Of a stretch of 64,000 nucleotides of DNA, positions 10,452 through 22,690 are shown in pieces. The stretch spans positions 10,239,402 through 10,303,401 of the forward strand of contig SSNP01000002.1 in NCBI GenBank assembly GCA_006937955.1. The letters run 5' to 3'. The notes beneath the pieces are model-generated. The model was given only the letters and a program-made list of their open reading frames with translations, made no database searches and was not told where the DNA came from. The stretch comes from Pachypanchax playfairii. Lineage: Eukaryota > Chordata > Actinopteri > Cyprinodontiformes > Aplocheilidae. Numbering within the stretch: the first letter of the stretch is position 1; every line of letters begins with the position of its first letter. A program made the translations under genes and the position numbers.

Positions 10452-13400
10452 AACCCCCCCCCGCCCTGCCAGTTTGATATTACTAAATTAATCAGCAATT
10501 TAACTCACAGAAGAATTTTACATAAAGAAATCACAGTTACATTTTAGATTTTATTCTAAATCATCTTTCATTCGCTTCCTGCATCGTAACTGTTTCTGTG
10601 ATGAATCCGATGGATCCTCACAGATCAGGAAGCTTTAGACTGATCCAGATTCCAGCTGCTGAGATAATAAATCAAAGAGTCGTGAGTTTTAATGTTGGAG
10701 AACAAAGAAAGATGGTATTTTTTTTAATCCAAGTGTTTTAAATCTATATTCTACAATATATGGAATATTTTCCTGATGCTGTTTAAGCCTCTGTCACAAT
10801 GACCTGCACTAATCTGTGTAAAGGATTATTGACTTTTGATTTACTTCTAAATTTGTAGAGAACTTCATGTTTTCATGAGGATATAAAATAAACTGCAACA
10901 AAAAGCTGCTGTTTCAACAAAATTACACTGACTTTTCATTTTTCATGATGCGTGAAGCGACACGATGTAACAGCTCGGTGTTACAGTGTTGTCAGACTCG
11001 TGGTCCAGTTCATGGAACAGAATCTGGTTCTGGCTGTAGAGGTTCTGCTTCTGGATCCAGTTCTGCTCCCACCAGCATGGCGTCTTCACTCCAGGTCCTC
11101 AAACGCAGCAGCTACATCAGGTAGATCTCCATCCTGCAGCTGTAGAAACAGCTGGATTCTCTCTGTATTATTGTCAGTTTGAAGATTTTCATTATTACTG
11201 GATCTTTTATTTACTCTCAAGTTTTTCTTTTCCAGCTTGGATCATTTTCTGATAATAAATAATAAGAAAGACTCATTTTATCCAGATTTTCATTTAAAAA
11301 CGGTTTGATCCTTTTTAACTCTCCGCTCTCAAATAAAACCTCAGACATGAACACGAGAGGTTAAATTCCTGTGTGCAGAGGCATTAAAGGTAAGCTGACA
11401 GAGGTTAAATATGCTGAGGCAACACCAGGTCGAGCTCACACCACCCGCCTCCCCACGGAGGAACACACAGAGAGGGTCTTGTTCTGCAGAACAGCGCCGG
11501 CAGGTTGCAGGGAAACGATAGGCCTCCGCAGAGACGCAGCACAGAGGACGTACTGTCTCCCACTCAAAGCATCCACAGGAATGCAACATGGGACAACAGG
11601 TAACTTTCAGTTCACTGCATACCTTTATCCAAATCTTCAAAACCTGGGGAAACCCCCACACCCACCACCACCACTACCACCCCGCCCATCTGCAGTGAGA
11701 CACGTTGGTGATAATGAAGAAACGAAGAGCAACATGAGTGAAACCAGAGCAGGAACCAGTTCTGCACAAGTTTCTGGCCCAATGAGGTCTTTAAATGACC
11801 CTCACTGATCCTGAAAAACGGAGACCACCAGTCCTGGTCCATGTGGACCCCTACATCCAACATGTTTAGATGTTTCCCTGCTCCAACACACCTGATTCAG
11901 TGGATGAATCACCTGTTCAGCAGGTCATTAGGAACCAGGACTGGACACTCTTGGTATATTGATATTTTATCTGATAGAATCAGCCAATCAGAAGGTCTCT
12001 GCTTTCAGTGCTGATACTTTCAGGCTCCTTGCTGAAGAAGTGAACTCATGAACGATGGAAATAAACCAGACGTGAAGCAGCAGCTTGAAGACAAACAGCA
12101 GTAACGAGGACAGAAACAACCAGAGTTTTCTGACATGTTGAGCCGACAGTGTTTCAGAATTACAGAACACATTGTGATAATCAACAAACTGCTGCACCCT
12201 AATAATATCAGCATCATATAACCTCCAATGTCCTCTGAGATTCCTGTCCTTTGAGTAAAAACTGATAAAATACTATGTATTACTGCACAAAGGTGTTATT
12301 AAAAAGTACAAAAAAGTCAAACAAATTAAACTGCCTGAAAAATCTGTCTCACAAAACCACCAAACACCTCGACAATCACTGATGACTCGTGTTTAATCAG
12401 GCAGACCAGCTGCTCACCATCTGACACCAGGATCTCAATCTGCTATTCTGAGCAGCGTTTCATATAGCAGAGGCTCATCTGGCAGGAGCTCTTCAGATTT
12501 AATCAAACGCTTGAAGTAAATCAGATCTGCTGAAAGTTTAATAAATGTTTTAATTGTATTAAACATTTTGATTTAAAAGGAGTTTAAATTTGTATTTAAA
12601 TGTTTTAAATTAGTTCTAAAGGACAAAAATATCCAGGAGGCACGTTGGTCTTTTCTACAAATGTGCAAACTTGGATAAATTTATTTGTTCCTTTCCAACA
12701 TTAACTCGACCGTCTCTGGCTAAAAGTCCAAACGATCTTACTAACAGAAGATTTGAAGCTTGTCAACGTGTCTTTACTTCTATTCTATAGTGTTTTCCAC
12801 TGGGTGTGTATATGTCCTCTTGTGTCCATGTCCTGGACATCGTCCTGCTATAGTCACATAAACATTAAACTGATTAATAATATGATCAGCTGATCAGAGG
12901 AAGCTGCTTGCAAATGGTTTCTTTACCTTTAACATTTAAACTCTTCACTCTGAGCTCCTCTGAGTCTTTGCTTTATCTGGTGCATGTTCAGTGTGGTGCA
13001 CACAGTGATACCACAACACCCTCTAAACAGACTGAATGTCTGATGATACCTGAGATACTAACGAAGGTTAAACAGTCTGAAACAAACTATAATGCAGGAT
13101 TAAAAATCATTTTTAATTTGTCTAAAATAAAAATCAAGTTTTTACCACATAATAAATTCATGAAGATAAAACAGAGAGTTTCTTTTGTTTCACTGAGCTG
13201 TGTGTGAGTCAAACAACACAGCAGACAGTCCTGAATCCTGTTTAAATAAGATCCTGGTTCATGGTTCTGCTGAACGGGTCTCACTAAAACCAGTAATATA
13301 GACACAAACTGCTCAGAGAGAAACTCTTTCTGTTCAGTACGATAAACAAACTTTCTGTTTAAACTCTTTAAATCCTTATTTGAAATATGGACTCTAGTTT

Positions 13401-15690
13401 GTCAGAAGGCAGATGTTTACCTTCAGCAGACTGAACCTCACATACTATTTTCAACACTTTAGCACCACTTTATCACCTCACCGCAGCTCTGCTGGCAGAG
13501 TTCGAGCAGTCCCTGCCCACAGCTGGCCACAGCTGGCCACATGCCTCAGTGCCAGCTGTTAGTCCCATCGTTTGACTGCAGCGTTTTCCTTCAGCACAGA
13601 AATTTTGTGGTTCATGTAAAGTATCACAGGAATGTCCAACAGTGTCATATTTGTATTTCAGAGATGCAGCAAACAAGAGTTACACATAAACAAATAAATA
13701 AGAGGCATGTTGTCGTCTCCATTTAATGCAAAATATAAATAATATTAGAACGATATGACATTTTGTTTTGGAATCAGAAGGCTGATAGAAAAAAATCTAC
13801 TAACAGAAGCAAAAAGAACCAAAAATAACATCTATTTACTTTTTTAACTGAAATCCTAAACATTATCTGCAGGAAAGACTGAAGGGGGACAACCAGAACC
13901 AGAAGGAAACCAGACAGGATTCAGAGCTTTAATGACCAACAAACAGGTGAAACTAATCAGCAAACTAAAAACTGTTAAATAACACAAACCAGAGATCTAC
14001 AGAATAACTAGTCACAATTTAAACTATAGGATTAAAACAAACATACAGAATTAAAATCAGAAAACTAAAACCAACCAAACTACATCAGGATCCAGTAAAA
14101 TCTAAAAGAAATTCTGGTCCTGGTTCCAGAGGCTGAAGGAACACATGAAGGTTTCACTCCCCCACAGTAAAACTTTATGATCACTGAAGCATGAAAACTA
14201 GTTTCTGTGAAAATGGAGTCAAACAGGAAGTTTCTGCATCACAAAAACAAAAGTTTACGACACGGTCAGAAAGACCAGCAGGTTCTCGCCTCAAGATGTC
14301 TGGAGGAACATGTGAGAGGCCTGCAGGGAAACGTCAGGAACATCTGGAGCATCAGCCAACATCTGTCTAACAACTTTTCAGTGGGTTACAGAGACGTAAC
14401 ATGAGTGAACTGTTCATCAACACATGAACTCTTCATGATAATAAAAATAAGACTCCAGATGAGGTAAATATAAAACCATATAAAACCCGAAGCGTCTCAC
14501 AGATAAACTCTGGTTTTAATAAGCAGATAAAAACACAGATGATCTTTAATGGAACTCAAGTAAATCAGAGTTCTAGTGTTTATTTAAAGAACCCAAATAA
14601 CTTAAATAAAACCGTGAGTTGCATCATCATCATCAGCTCCGGTATGAGATCAAACAGAACCCACATCACAGACTCGGTTCTGATGTTCTGCACAGGAAGC
14701 TGATAGGAAGCTTGTTTATCCACACTGAGATCAAAGTATGTCCAGCTGATTCCCAAGATTACAAGTATTTAAACCCAGAAAACATCCCATAAAACTGATT
14801 AAAGAGCATCAAACAGACGAGAACTGGAACCCTTAAAACAGAGATCCATCAGCAGACGGTGAAAAGAGGCTGAAACTGCTGATTATTTCCATCCAGATAA
14901 TTGATGATGTTTTTGTTTGAGCTGTAATCATGATGGACGTTTTCCAAACACAGGCAGCGTTTAAAGCAGGTAAAGACACACATTACACCCGAATCCTGCT
15001 GTTTCACATGCTCTTTCAAAACAAAATGCCACATCTGGACTCAACTAACAGCTGCTGAGAGTCTGGATGAGAAATGTCTCTGACTTGAGTCGGTCGACTC
15101 GAACCAAAGGTCAGAAACTCTTATCTGATGTCCCATATAATGACAGTCTGTGGGTTATATATGACAGGTGGATGTATGTCTGCCTGAACAGAGTCTCCTT
15201 CAAAATAAAAGAGGAGTCCATCTGCAGCAGATGGACAGAATCTGACCCAGTACAGACCTGAACAGAACCATACAGACAGATCTTTAAATCTTTTCTTTCA
15301 GCTAAAGAACTGGGAACATATAGGTTCTTTACTAAGTATGTGGAACTTTTAAACCCTCTTTAGAACCCCCTTCTGTCCAGACTGCTCTGCACCAAACCAG
15401 AACCAAGACCTGTTTGTGATAAACCTGGTAATAAAACCGGATTCAGATATTTAAAGTCACCAACTGCTTTTTGTGTTGGAATAAACATCAAGTGGTTTAA
15501 ACTCGAATGTTCCACAGAAACTGAGTGAAGAAGCTTCCAAAGTCCACAGAGGAACTCAGAAAGACCTCCAGAGAACTCAGGCAGATGAGGACTCATGAGG
15601 ACAGATTTAAACTTTTACAGGATCTGAGATCTGGATCAGAACTTACAGAAAGACCTGACAGCCCCACTCACCCACTCCAGACCTGACGCG
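10450..15690. other. Intergenic stretch with no identified gene
   Basis: AT-rich DNA without recognisable coding exons. It includes a probable dispersed fish repeat at 11,815-11,955. Open frames of 60-145 codons occur (for example 11,371-11,808) but have no recognisable domain and mostly lack paired splice sites or a plausible start context. Confidence 0.4.
11815..11955. repeat. Probable dispersed fish repeat (MITE-like)
   Basis: Contains the phrase TTTCCCTGCTCCAACACACC followed by CTGATTCA, which I recognise from an abundant interspersed repeat family in fish, usually bounded by sequence around 'CCAGTCCTGG' and 'CCAGGACTGG' as here. Boundaries are approximate and the family was not confirmed by search. 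Confidence 0.4.
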
Positions 15691-15698
15691 TCTCTTAC

Positions 15699-15797
15699 CA
15701 CGTTCAGACTCTCTTTCTTCTTCTCATCTTCATGTTGCTGAACGGGCATTTGCAGAAAGTCTTCTTCACAGCAGATGAAGCTCACCGTGCATCCCAT
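15699..15797 (-). CDS. Orphan candidate first coding exon, acylated N-terminus (MGCTVS...)
   Basis: On the minus strand an ATG at 15,797 opens a 33-codon frame starting MGCTVSFICCEEDF and ending just before a good splice donor (GTG|GTAAGA) at 15,698. Gly2, Cys3 and Ser6 fit the MGCxxS signal for N-myristoylation plus palmitoylation, and the Cys pair at 9-10 would add palmitoylation sites. The peptide then becomes charged (HEDEKKKES). I could not find downstream exons between here and the left edge, nor name the gene. If real, its first intron would fill most of the left end of the window. It could equally be a chance frame. Confidence 0.3.
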
Positions 15798-16308
15798 CCG
15801 AGCAGAACTCACAGATCCAGAACCATCCAACACTTCCAGTCCTCGGTTCTTCTCCCCGCGCTGCTCAAGGTTCGCTCACTGATTATTGGAGCTTCATTCC
15901 GGGTACAAACACGTCACACACACTCCTGATGGCATCACTGCGTCCTTCAACCACATGAAGCTTCCTGAGAAGTTCCCACAAGTTCTTTAGTGGTTTCAGA
16001 GTCCGGATCAAGCAGGTACTGTGCAGCCTCACGCATCCACCAGGTGTTGATCTGTCCCTCTCACTCACTCATTCACCTTTACGTTTGCTTCGACACAACG
16101 TCCTCTGATTGGTGCTTCAAGCTGTCACTCAGCTTTCAGTCTGAACATGTGCGTTCAGATTCATCCAGATGAGAAAACCTCAGAGTTTGTTTTAGTTACT
16201 AAATCATATCACGCGTGTGTCTTCAGCTCAGTTATGAAGGAAGAGTTTTCTCCTCAGAGTTCAGATCAAACAAACCTGAAGTTCAAGGTGCGGATCAGCT
16301 GATGTTTG

Positions 16309-16322
16309 TCGCCCCCTGCTGG
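16309..16322 (-). promoter_or_regulatory. CTCF-like motif
   Basis: The minus strand reads CCAGCAGGGGGCGA, identical to the motif at 5,613-5,626 and in the same orientation. It lies just outside the DIRS-like fragment. Motif match only. Confidence 0.35.
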
Positions 16323-16379
16323 ACGCTGTGACACCTGAACCTGGTTCTGCTGCTGGTTGGACTGGTTCTCTTTCAACAT

Positions 16380-17576
16380 TCGTTTCGGTATCTCACATAT
16401 GGGACACGCTCTCACGCTGTTCCCCCAGAAGCTCTATTACATTACGCCAGTCTCAGACTGGCCGTCAGACGTGACGTCTGCTCCCCAGAGGGGGAGGGAC
16501 TCCCTCCTACTATAAGAGCTAGACGGCACGTCATCACGTCAGTCTAAAACCTCTTCTCGCTCCGAGAAGCTTACTCTCAGAAGGTGAGTGTGGCTAACAG
16601 GATAGCTAAACTGTTCACAGGGGGAGCTAATCACTCCGCCGCCGAACGCTACCTACTACTACATCGCCGTCTCTGAGTGTTTAGTGGCAGGTCTGTCCCC
16701 AAACAGGTGCCACACTGCTAGTAGCAATACTAGTTGCTTCCCATTTTTACTACGGAAGGTTATTTCGGTGCTACTTTTCTCACTCATCATGGAGAATAAA
16801 GTGCTACCGCCAAAGGCTTGCAAGTGTGGGAATAAAATATCGGGAGCAGACACCCATGCTGTTTGTGCTTCGTGCCTCGGGCTGCAACACGCCAACGAGG
16901 CCCTAGCTGTCCCGGTAGCTTGTGACCACTGTTCTCGCCTCTCATTAAAAACCCGCCGTCGACGACTTGCACGCCAAGCAAGCCTGACGGGGGCAAATCC
17001 TGTACTGGGGGTATCCATTCCCCCACCTCAGGTGGAACCGGTGGGAGTACCCACCTCCGCGGGACCCAGCTGGGCCGACCAGGTCGATGCTGCGGACCCT
17101 CTCTTTGATCCGGACGAGCCGGACGCGGACCTCACGGCCGCAGACGGTCTCGCCGAGTTCTCCGACTCCGGTGATGAGCCCATCAGTCTCCCCTCCGAGG
17201 AGGATGAGGCAGATGCGGAGCAACTGTTCATCACGCAGGCCGCGAGAACGGGCAGTGCTGCGGACAGCGGCGGATCACCAACCCCGCCTGCTGCGCAGGA
17301 CCTGCACGAGGTGTGCCACAGAGCAGCTGCAAAGCTGGGCATTGTGTGGCCGGAGGCCCCTGTCGTAACCAACAGGTCCCGATACGAGGGAAGGAGGCTA
17401 CCACAGGCAAAAACCTCCGCTAAGCAGCTCCTACCAGCATTCCCAGAGTGTCTGGAGGAGGCCACCCGCTCCTGGAGCAACCCATTCACCGCCAAAGCCC
17501 CCGCCCAGGGAGGAGCTGCGCTGGATTGGGACGGTATGGGGGAGAGTGGCTTCGCCCGCCTTCCCCCCATCGAACC
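16380..17576 (+). mobile_element. DIRS-like (tyrosine-recombinase) retroelement, 5' fragment with partial ORF1
   Basis: A GC-rich block unlike its surroundings. It starts with a leader containing short inverted motifs (GCCAGTCTCAGACTGGC; GACGTGACGTC), followed by ORF1 from an ATG at 16,789. The protein begins MENKVLPPKACKCGNKISGA and has the cysteine cluster CASCLGLQHA...CDHCSRL typical of ORF1 (gag-like) in vertebrate DIRS1-like elements. An acidic stretch follows, then a conserved-looking segment with RSWSNPF (codons about 216-262). The frame is lost at 17,574 where an ambiguous base and the tetranucleotide array begin. Reverse transcriptase, RNase H and tyrosine recombinase are absent, so this is a truncated, non-autonomous remnant. 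Confidence 0.65.
16789..17574 (+). pseudogene. Truncated ORF1 (gag-like) of DIRS-like element
   Basis: About 262 intact codons from the ATG in the CTCATCATGGAG context. It shows an N-terminal CxC / CxxC cysteine cluster, an RRRRLARQ basic patch, and an Asp/Glu/Ser-rich middle (about codons 90-150). It has no stop of its own: the reading frame runs on artificially through the GGAC/AGAC array because both repeats lack stops in that frame. It is a broken copy of a mobile-element structural protein, not a host gene. Confidence 0.55.
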
Positions 17577-17577
17577 N
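17577..17577. other. Single ambiguous base (N)
   Basis: One N lies exactly at the junction between the DIRS-like ORF1 and the tetranucleotide array, so that junction may be an assembly join rather than a biological breakpoint. Confidence 0.95.
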
Positions 17578-17581
17578 CAGA

Positions 17582-17823
<242 letters not shown>

Positions 17824-17907
17824 CGTTTTTAAAAAGGAAAAACAAGGCTGTTTTAAGAAGATTTTATTATTTGTTAGCATGTTAAAAACTTTTTAAAGCT
17901 CAGATAA

Positions 17908-17913
17908 TTTATT
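17908..17913 (-). terminator. Poly(A) signal candidate for cyp27a1
   Basis: AATAAA on the minus strand, about 165 bp past the cyp27a1 stop codon. A second candidate lies at 17,863-17,868. Confidence 0.45.
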
Positions 17914-18075
17914 CACCATATGGAACTAAATTATGTCACATGTACGTTCTTAAAGTGCATTGTTAGATCATAATACTAAAGTAAATGTCTGTGTCAGTTT
18001 GATCATTTCATGCTTCCATTTGTTTTTACACCTGCTGCCACATACAAACATTTTAACTCATTTATAGGAACATTT

Positions 18076-21000
18076 TCATTTGGTTTGGTGTGAAGATCTT
18101 CTGTCCACCAAGTGCAGGTCCAGCTGCTTGTCTGGAACCAGAACGGTCCGATTGATGCTTCTTAACTCTCCAGTTTTGGGATCTGGCTTCACTTCAAACT
18201 GACGGATTAACTGAGATAAAAAAAAAGATGAAAATGTGAATTTTAGATCAGATGTTATAGATAATATTAGATCTAATGAGAAACCCTCGATAGAGAGACA
18301 ACCAGCTGCATCATCATCATCTGTCTGAACCACCTCAGCTGACTCGTTTCTACAAGGAGGAGCAGCAGTGATGGAGCTCCTCACCTCATCCCTCCACCCT
18401 ACAGAAGAAGCTCATTTCAGCTGCTTGTGTCTAGAATCTCCTTCTGAGTCAGAACGTACCAGTAAATGTAGAACTTTGGTTTTCAGCTCATCTTCTTCAC
18501 TTTAACAGACTGAAACAACAACCTTATACAGCGAACGAAGCTCTAATCCGCTGGTCCGTCTCCTTCCTCCCGTCACTCATCAACAAGATTTAAAGTTAAT
18601 CAATCAAAGTCAGAGACTTCCATCTTCTTCCTGTTGAAAATCATGGCCTCAGATTTTTGGAGCCCACCCACCCATCCATCCATCCATCCATCCATCCATC
18701 CATCCATCCATCCATCCATCCATCCATCCATCCATCCATCCATCCATCCATCCATCCATCCATCCATCCACGCATCCATCCATCCATCCATCCTTTTTAA
18801 CTTCCCGCTCCATCGATTGTTTATTTTATTTACTCACCTGAAACAGAAGTAAATACATCTCAAGCTCAGCAATCCGACGACCGACGCAGCCTCTCACTCC
18901 GAAGCCAAATGGAATGGATCCGAAGGGATTCGGCCTCTGGCGGCCGTCGCGGAGCCATCTCTCCGGCTTGAATGTAAAAGACTCTGGAAAGGTGTTCTCA
19001 TCATGACTCATGGCGTAGTGAGAGAATGTGAAAGCAGTCTGGCAAAATAACAGCAAAAAAATAAAATGACAACATTTGAATTCAAAATTCTGATCTAATA
19101 TATTTCTGTTGTTAAATTTAACACTGTTGTAATCAAAGTGAATCTTAGTGCTGATATTCAAATTTTCCCTCCAAATAAGAACAAAGAAACTCACTTTCCT
19201 TGGAAACTGGTACCCACCAACAGAAACAGCTTTTTCTGTTAGGATTCTTGCATTCATGGGAACCACAGGATACATCCTGTTAAACAAGGATGTACTTAAA
19301 GAACTTCTCCTGACACAGTGAATGTTTTAATCATATAACCTGTTGAAGTTATCCCACCTGAGTGTTTCTTTAATAACAGCCCTTAAATATGGCATCTGAG
19401 TGACGTCCTGGGCTGCAGGGACCACCGTGGACACTTCTTCATAAAGCCGGTCCTGGACTTTAGGGTTCTTGGACAGCTGGTACAAAGCCCACGTGAGGGT
19501 GTTGGAGGTCTTTAACACAAAGACAAAAACCTGTAAATGTATCTTATACATATACGTATACATATACAGTCCTTTAATTTATGCAATTTAAAATAATAAA
19601 AGCATGGAATAGCGTGTGTTCAGTTGGGAGGTGGATTTACCGTGTCCACTCCAGCGAGGAGGAGCTCAGTGATGCTGGCGTACACGTCTTTAATGCTCAT
19701 CTGGGTATTTGAGAGGAGATATGTGAGATATTCACCCTGAACATCCTGATCTTTGTCCACTTGCTGCTGAACTTCCTCCATCTTCTTATCAATCAACATT
19801 TTAGCTGTAGTAAGATCAGAAATAAAAGAATTGATAAGTTTATTGACCTTTAGATTTAAATCTTCAATAATTAAACTTTATTGTATATTTTTTGTAGAAG
19901 TTTATTTGTTGTGGATTCTGTTTTATCTTTGCTTGGTTTCCTGTTTTTCTGTTTTGGATTAAGACACCTGATTCATGATGGTCTCTGGTCTGATTTTCCT
20001 TCAATAGATCAGGACTGTTGATTTCTCTAAAACATAATTATTTAAAGACTCCAGTGTTGCTTGTAATACTGAGAAAACATTATTGGACAGCATGGTTTGG
20101 TTAAAGGTCTTCATGGAGCCATCAGGGATCCTTCATGCCTGACTGGGTCAAAGTTCAGCACTTCTTCTGTCACCGTGAGGTTTACGCTGCTCACCAAAGC
20201 TGAAGATGCCGTCCCAGCCATCGATGTAACGGCCCCAGTACGGCAGCAGACTGCGGCTCCACTTGGGGAAGATCGCCACGGCCATGCTGTAGGAAAACAT
20301 CTGTCCAATGGAATTAATGAATTCTTGTGTCCCAGCAGGAATTTCTTTTTCCAGACACCCAATTCTCGTCTCAAACAAGATGGAAGAAATACCTGCTGCC
20401 AGAAAGTATTTAGATTAAAATCTGAATAATCAAGAACTTCTATAACTTCTGTAACTTATTCAGATTTGACCTTCTAATGAAAACAGATAAAACTCATTGG
20501 CGATGTTGTTAACCAGCTCTCCTGTCGAGCTGCAGCTACGCAGATGTTTGATCCTGTTGGTGAAGTCTGTAACGACGTGATTGATGACCGTGGTGTACTG
20601 AGCCGAGTCCTTAGGATGCAGCATGCGTTTATTCAGCACTGCCCTCAGGTTGTACCAGCGCTCCCCCTCCCTAGGAGCGCAAACACATGTAAAAAGTAAA
20701 TGTGTTTTTATGATGTCACAGTCTGCAGGTTTGGACTCTGGTTTCCAACTTATAGCTATTTATTGTTTTAGCTCCTATTTTCTTCTGGATTAAGAATCAA
20801 AGTATAAACATCAGAATAAATCAGGATGCAGGACACTTTAAATGAATCAGTTAAATTATATTTGACCTTTTTTTTTTACTTGTTAATAGAATTCATGACC
20901 TGATGCATGTCTACATGTCTGACTCTGCTGAATTTAGTTTTTGTCAAACTTCCAGATTTGACAGATTTGTGACGTTGTCTCACACTTCAATCCATCAACT

Positions 21001-22255
21001 CGTTTCAGCCTCATGAACTTTAAACATAAACATCTTTTCTAAGTCCTACAAAGGTTTTATCTAATTATTTTTGTCTACTTCGTGCAGGGAAATGGAAGTG
21101 AAACCTTGACGTGTGAGTCTGTTGCTTTACTCTGTAAAGGGTCCGTAGCCGAGTCCTCTCATATCACGGTACTCTGTCCACAACGACATGTCTCCTCTTG
21201 AGGGGAACTTATCGTCCATCCTCATGAGCTCCTCCAGCAGCTGAGGAGTGTTCACACACACCGACCTGAACCCGCTCCTGTAAATGGGTCCATGCAGCTG
21301 CTTCTCATAGATCTAAGAGATTTAAAATATAATGTAACAATTTTTCCTGCAAAAATAACGGTAACACTTTACAATAATGGTCACAAAATTTGCTTACTTA
21401 CTGCTTACCTACTAAGGAACTAGTGAGGAACGAATCATGGACTCATGATTCATTAATGATTACTCTCCCATCATCGAATATATTAGGTAACGATTCATGA
21501 ATGATTACTTAATGGTTGATCTCTCATAAAATGACTGGACACCTAATTATTCACTAATGATTAATTAATGATTACCTATACTTCACACCCACCTTACATT
21601 AGATTCGTTAGCTACTGATTCATGAATGATTGATGGTTGATCCGTTATATCCGTTATCCATGTAAAGTTACCAAAATAACAAAGTCAGTTAGGAACCAAA
21701 TCCACTGAACTGGACATTTAACAAGGCTGTCCACTTCAATCAAACCAGTCCTGCAAGGAACCTGCCTGAGAGTCAGCTGAGACTAGCTGTTGTTATCATG
21801 TGGTTGCTATGGAAACAAAGGTAATTCTACCTGCTTGACATCTCTTATTATCCAGTGTACGTAAAATACAGTCAAGACACTGAAGCCATTAGATAAAGTT
21901 TCTCAGCAGGTCGACATTGGAGAACTGGAGACGTTTTAATGTGGAAAACCTGAAACATTCTGTTGAACAGGTTTACCTGAGACCTGCAGGGACCAGGTAG
22001 GTCTGCATGACTTACCTGTAACTCGTGCAGGCGGTTGTAATAACCCTGAAAGACCATCCTGTAGAGAAGCTCCAAGAAACTGACCCGTGGAAGGTCCAGT
22101 ACTGTCCGAGGCTTGTCCTGGAAAGTGGACAGAGCCCCCGGGACAGACGAGGTCCTCTCCACCCCTCTACAGACCCACTCCCTGGAAAGGGGGTAAGAAG
22201 GCAGCAGCCATCTGCTTCTCTTCAGCCGTATTCTCTGTGAGAGCCACGTAGCCAT
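18076..22255 (-). CDS. cyp27a1: Sterol 26/27-hydroxylase, mitochondrial cytochrome P450 27A1
   Basis: Nine coding exons, all joins in frame: 22,255-22,016; 21,312-21,131; 20,670-20,471; 20,395-20,195; 19,804-19,641; 19,509-19,358; 19,276-19,195; 19,038-18,838; 18,210-18,076 (stop). Predicted 518 aa; human CYP27A1 is 531. The start is set at 22,255 because [18 protein letters not shown] is a good arginine-rich mitochondrial presequence; an in-frame ATG 33 codons upstream exists but is less suitable. Visible P450 marks are the I-helix AGVDTTSNT (about 324-332), ExxR as KETLR (about 376-380) and the heme loop [10 protein letters not shown] with its Cys ligand (about 445-455). The family oxidises sterol side chains in the mitochondrial matrix with adrenodoxin as electron donor. 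CYP27B1/C1 are alternatives by sequence alone; synteny with bcs1l favours 27A1. Confidence 0.9.
18669..18793. repeat. (CATC)n microsatellite in cyp27a1 intron 8
   Basis: About 31 copies of CATC/CCAT with one interruption (CACGCATC near 18,770). It lies between the last two coding exons of cyp27a1. The serine/histidine- or tryptophan/methionine-rich frames across it are artefacts. Confidence 0.95.
21360..21672. mobile_element. hAT-type MITE with intact 8-bp target duplication
   Basis: A 313-bp element begins GGTAACACTTTACA and ends TGTAAAGTTACC, which are imperfect inverted terminal repeats. It is bracketed by the identical octamers AAAATAAC at 21,352-21,359 and 21,673-21,680. An 8-bp duplication is diagnostic of hAT transposases. 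The interior has no coding capacity and is made of degenerate repeats of the form ATTCATGAATGATTA. It sits in intron 1 of cyp27a1, between exons at 22,016 and 21,312, and does not touch splice sites. Confidence 0.8.
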
Positions 22256-22690
22256 TACAAGAGCAGAATAGAAAATGTACCGAGCTCCAGTTACATCTGA
22301 GACTGGCTGAGCAGGGAGGGGCCAAAAAGAAAAACCCAGAGAGAAAAAGCTCAAACTTTATAGAACTAATTGAGTTTCATGATTTTCACCACAGACGTGA
22401 GTGACAGAGTATCTATAACATCTGCATAAAATGTGTAAATGTTTAACTATAAAATATATAAATGTGAGTAAATGATTTGAGGTAAACCACCCTGCTGCCA
22501 TGTTGTGAAATCTTCATAATAAGCTGATCAACTAAAAACAATAGAGCTTGTTGTTTATTGACTCTGGACCAGCAGCAGGACAAAACCTTTTGTTTCTGTC
22601 TGGATTATATAATCTTTGGGTCTGAGCAGGGAATTCCAGATGTGCGAAAACAACAGCCTGCAGTTTAGCTGATTTTCAGTTTGGCTGAGG
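22256..22690. other. Region upstream of cyp27a1
   Basis: Should hold the cyp27a1 promoter and 5' UTR. I see no clear TATA box or CpG-rich core. The open frame continues 33 codons upstream of the chosen ATG, to 22,354. Confidence 0.3.

Noticed and set aside
11371..11808. 145-codon plus-strand open frame
   Set aside because: No recognisable domain, biased composition, no supporting splice sites or flanking exons.
22255..22354. Upstream in-frame ATG at 22,354 as the cyp27a1 start
   Set aside because: It would add a hydrophobic 33-residue extension in front of a good mitochondrial presequence; the ATG at 22,255 fits the family better, though the upstream start is not excluded.
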